Assembly: GCF_014647975.1 (NCBI RefSeq)
Contig: NZ_BMQF01000001.1
Coordinates: 806,001 to 870,000, forward strand
Reading direction: 5' to 3'
Source: Streptomyces fumigatiscleroticus
GTDB taxonomy: Bacteria; Actinomycetota; Actinomycetes; Streptomycetales; Streptomycetaceae
DNA length: 64,000 nucleotides
The notes beneath the pieces were generated by a model, which searched no databases, was not told the DNA's origin, and saw only the letters and a list, made by a program, of their open reading frames with translations. Shown piece by piece: positions 61,887-64,000 of this stretch (the first letter of the stretch is position 1; each line of letters begins with the position of its first letter). A program made the position numbers and the translations under genes.

Positions 61887-62705
61887 TCAGGCGACCGAGG
61901 CGATCCGCGTCCTGATGTCGTCCGGCGACAGGGTGCCCTTCGCCGTCACGTGGTCCCCCGACGACTGCCCGCGCAGCCGGCGTCCGATCCACGGCACCAG
62001 GTACTCGCGCGCCCAGTGGACGTCGTCCCGCCGGACCTCGAACGTGCCCCGCGGCGGCAGCGCCGGCCAGGGCTGCTCCGGGTCGGCCGGTACCTGGAGG
62101 CCGAGGACCTGGCCCGCGCGGAGCGCCACACGGGTGTGCCCCTCGGGCGACAGGTGCAGGCGGTCGGCGTCCCAGGCCCGGCGGTCCTGGATGCTCCGGA
62201 GCGACCACAGGTCGAGCACCGGGCAGCCGTAGCGGTCGGCGATGGCCCGCACATGCCCGTTGTAGGTGGCGATCTTGCCGCGCAGATGCTTGAGCAGGGG
62301 AACGCCGCGGGTGTCGAAGCCGGTGGTCACCATGACGGTGCCGGCCGCGGCGGTGAGCGCGGCGACCGCCCGCTCGAAGCGCTCGGCGACCTCGTCCGGG
62401 TCGGTGCCGGGGCGGATGATGTCGTTGCCGCCCGCGCAGAACGACACGAAGTCCGGGGCCAGTTCGACGGCCCGCGGCACCTGGTCCGCCACGATCTGGT
62501 CGAGCAGTTTGCCGCGCACCGCGAGATTGGTGTAGGTGAAGTCGCCCTCGGGCCGCCGGTCGGCGAGCAGCACCGCGAACCGGTCGGCCCAGCCGACGAA
62601 CGCGCCGTCGGGGCCGGGGTCGCCGACGCCCTCGGTGAAGCTGTCCCCCACCGCCACGTACGACCCGATCACTGATCTGCTGTCACTCTTCGAATCGTCT
62701 GCCAC
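61887..62705 (-). CDS. SGNH/GDSL-family hydrolase
   Basis: 272 residues. Block I is YVAVGDSFTEGVGDPGPDG (Ser nucleophile in GDSFTEG), block II is at NLAVRG, block III is CAGGNDI, and block V is WDADRLHLSPEGH with Asp/His. The enzyme hydrolyses esters of lipids, sugars or peptides; there is no signal peptide, so it is cytoplasmic. The GTG at 62705 gives a usual-length start. It faces an intergenic region with the peptidase terminator. Confidence 0.88.
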   Translation of the reverse strand: MADDSKSDSRSVIGSYVAVGDSFTEGVGDPGPDGAFVGWADRFAVLLADRRPEGDFTYTNLAVRGKLLDQIVADQVPRAVELAPDFVSFCAGGNDIIRPGTDPDEVAERFERAVAALTAAAGTVMVTTGFDTRGVPLLKHLRGKIATYNGHVRAIADRYGCPVLDLWSLRSIQDRRAWDADRLHLSPEGHTRVALRAGQVLGLQVPADPEQPWPALPPRGTFEVRRDDVHWAREYLVPWIGRRLRGQSSGDHVTAKGTLSPDDIRTRIASVA

Positions 62706-62874
62706 GTCGGCCCATGATTCACCCTGGAATGTGACCTACGCGACCGTAGGAAAGGGTTGACGGGCGGTGAGATAAGACACTCCTAAAGGCTTCACCAAGT
62801 GCGGAATAGGGTCGTGACCAGGGCTGTTGAAGCGTCGACCGTCTTACGCGCGGTCAGCCGGCCATGTGTACGGC

Positions 62875-62908
62875 GAAGGCCGGGCCCCGGGATCGGGGCC
62901 CGGCCTTC
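62875..62908 (-). terminator. Terminator hairpin after the M23 peptidase gene
   Basis: GAAGGCCGGGCCCCG and CGGGGCCCGGCCTTC form a perfect 15-bp stem with a 4-nt loop. It lies 20 bp beyond the M23 stop codon, with no T-run. Confidence 0.88.
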
Positions 62909-62927
62909 GGTGGCCGCGGGGCGGGTG

Positions 62928-63887
62928 TCAGCCGACGGAGACGCCGTGCGAGCGCAGGTAGGCGAGCGGGTCCACGTCCGAGCCGTACTCCGGCGTGGTG
63001 CGGATCTCGAAGTGCAGATGCGGGCCGGTCACGTTGCCGGTCGCGCCCGAGAGGCCTATCTGCTGGCCGCCGGTGACGGACTGGCCGACCGAGACGGAGA
63101 TCGAGGACAGGTGGGCGTACTGCGCGTAGTAGCCGTCGGCGAGCTCGACGACGACCTGGTTGCCGTACGCGCCGCCCCAGCCGGCGGTGACGACCGTGCC
63201 GGTGGCGACGGCCTTGACGGAGGTGCCGGTCGGGACGACGAAGTCGGTGCCGGTGTGGTAGCCGCTGGACCACATGCTGCCCGCCGTGTGGTAGGCGGTG
63301 CCGACGGTGGCGCCCGTCACGGGGAGGGTGTAGCCGGAGGTGCTCGCCGTGTCGGCGGACCGCTCGGCCGTGGTCTGCGAGGAGTCCGCGGACTTGGAGG
63401 ACTGGGCGGACTCTGAGGACTGGGCGGACTCGGCGGAGCCCGACTGCGAGGGCTTCGCCGACGGGGCCGCCTTCGCGGCCCGCTCGCCGAGGGCGAGCTT
63501 CAGACCGGGGTGGATCAGCGACGGGTCGTCGCCGACGGCCTGGCGGTTGTCCGCGTAGAGCCGCTTCCAGCCGCCGTCGACGTGCTGCTCGTCGGCGATC
63601 TTCGCCAGCCAGTCGCCGGCCTGCACGGTGTAGGTCTTCGTCGCCGTCTTCTTCTCGCCGGACCGCTCACCGGCCGTCTGCACGGACCGGACGGTCTTGT
63701 GGGGAGCGGACTGGGCGGGAGCGGACTGGGCGGGAGCGGACTGGGCGGGAGCGGCGTGGGCGGGAGCGGCGTGGGCGGCGGCGCCCATGAGGGGCAGTGC
63801 CAGCGCGGCGCCGCCGGTTCCGGCGACGGCGATCGAACGGGTCAGGCGCAGGGACTTCGGTCGGCGGTGCTTACCCTTCGCGGGCAT
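62928..63887 (-). CDS. Secreted LysM / M23-family endopeptidase
   Basis: 319 residues. A signal peptide with an Ala-rich hydrophobic part is followed by a repeat tail (APAQSAPAQSAPAQSAP). A LysM domain (YTVQAGDWLAKIADEQHVDG, LIHPGLKLAL) binds peptidoglycan. A Ser-rich linker leads to the C-terminal M23 zinc peptidase with GYHTGTDFVVPTG (HxxxD), YAQYAHLSSISV and GPHLHFEIRT (HxH). It cleaves cross-bridges in the wall. The gene is preceded by a c-di-AMP riboswitch, the usual arrangement for Streptomyces cell-wall hydrolases and resuscitation factors. The terminator follows at 62875. Confidence 0.92.
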   Translation of the reverse strand: MPAKGKHRRPKSLRLTRSIAVAGTGGAALALPLMGAAAHAAPAHAAPAQSAPAQSAPAQSAPHKTVRSVQTAGERSGEKKTATKTYTVQAGDWLAKIADEQHVDGGWKRLYADNRQAVGDDPSLIHPGLKLALGERAAKAAPSAKPSQSGSAESAQSSESAQSSKSADSSQTTAERSADTASTSGYTLPVTGATVGTAYHTAGSMWSSGYHTGTDFVVPTGTSVKAVATGTVVTAGWGGAYGNQVVVELADGYYAQYAHLSSISVSVGQSVTGGQQIGLSGATGNVTGPHLHFEIRTTPEYGSDVDPLAYLRSHGVSVG

Positions 63888-63892
63888 GGGGA

Positions 63893-64000
63893 CGTTCCTC
63901 TCCGGCGCCTGCGAGGTGAGCTGTCGGGTGCGGGCTGGAGCTGCCCGGCCGCGCCGGAGCGCGGCTGTACCCCTAGCCGTCCCGGGAACCGGAACAGGCA
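63893..64000 (-). promoter_or_regulatory. ydaO-type c-di-AMP riboswitch (5' part beyond the window)
   Basis: Directly upstream of the M23 peptidase start, the minus strand has CCGACAGCTCACCTCGCAGG followed by CGCCGGAGAGG, the conserved 3' core of the ydaO/yuaA c-di-AMP riboswitch, with AGGGGTACAGCCGCGCTCCG farther upstream. It ends about 10 bp before the ATG. The 5' side runs past position 64000, so the full aptamer cannot be checked. Binding of c-di-AMP usually turns such wall-hydrolase genes off. Confidence 0.8.

Overview
The window is high-GC actinobacterial DNA and almost certainly comes from a Streptomyces chromosome. The markers are a WhiB regulator, a complete conservon (roadblock/DUF742/GTPase/sensor kinase), LytR-CpsA-Psr and LysM-M23 cell-wall genes, DUF3140, DUF4916 and DUF7848 proteins, frequent GTG/TTG starts and heavy G/C at third codon positions.

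Layout. 1-11.4 kb is ordinary chromosome: the end of a cobalamin gene (cobK), a TauE-type permease, a thiolase plus acyl-CoA ligase pair divergent from a monoglyceride-lipase-like hydrolase around a double palindromic operator, a WhiB-Dps-DUF3140-HhH run, a lipoprotein, a glutamine-synthetase-like gene coupled to an amidohydrolase (a split version of the fungal FluG architecture), and a DUF4916 protein. 11.4-24.6 kb mixes intact genes (LCP enzyme, cytochrome P450, rifampin phosphotransferase with a rifamycin-associated element, VOC/WYL pair, MarR/MFS efflux operon, a ChW-repeat membrane protein) with decayed ones (an MFS remnant and a frameshifted polysaccharide deacetylase).

24.6-47 kb is an accessory island ending near a tRNA-Pro gene. 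It is full of truncated genes and holds three conflict or competition modules. The first is an orphan C-terminal toxin cassette of an Rhs/polymorphic toxin with a chimeric immunity gene. The second is a two-gene system of a trypsin-co-occurring (trypco2) protein and a fused trypsin-like protease-NACHT-ATPase-multi-membrane protein. The third is a compact five-gene operon for a two-component class II lanthipeptide: alpha precursor with a CTxTxEC lipid-II motif, beta precursor with a CPTxxCxxxC tail, LanM, C39-protease LanT, and a second LanM. Remnants of an HNH (SRA-HNH-like) nuclease, a T4-beta-family protein, two methyltransferases and an integrase-like protein lie between them.

47-64 kb returns to conserved chromosome: a split transketolase behind a near-perfect SoxR box with a probable leaderless start, an MFS exporter, an XRE-cupin/GNAT pair with a perfect 15-bp-arm palindrome over its start, a LysR regulator, the threonine-degradation pair kbl-tdh, a conservon plus GAF protein, an MBL-fold enzyme, an SGNH hydrolase, and a LysM-M23 peptidase behind a c-di-AMP (ydaO) riboswitch cut by the window edge.

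The strongest candidates for an undescribed system are the two-LanM two-component lanthipeptide operon (37.0-45.5 kb) and the trypco2/protease-NACHT pair (28.3-31.5 kb). All family calls come from reading motifs. No database search was run.
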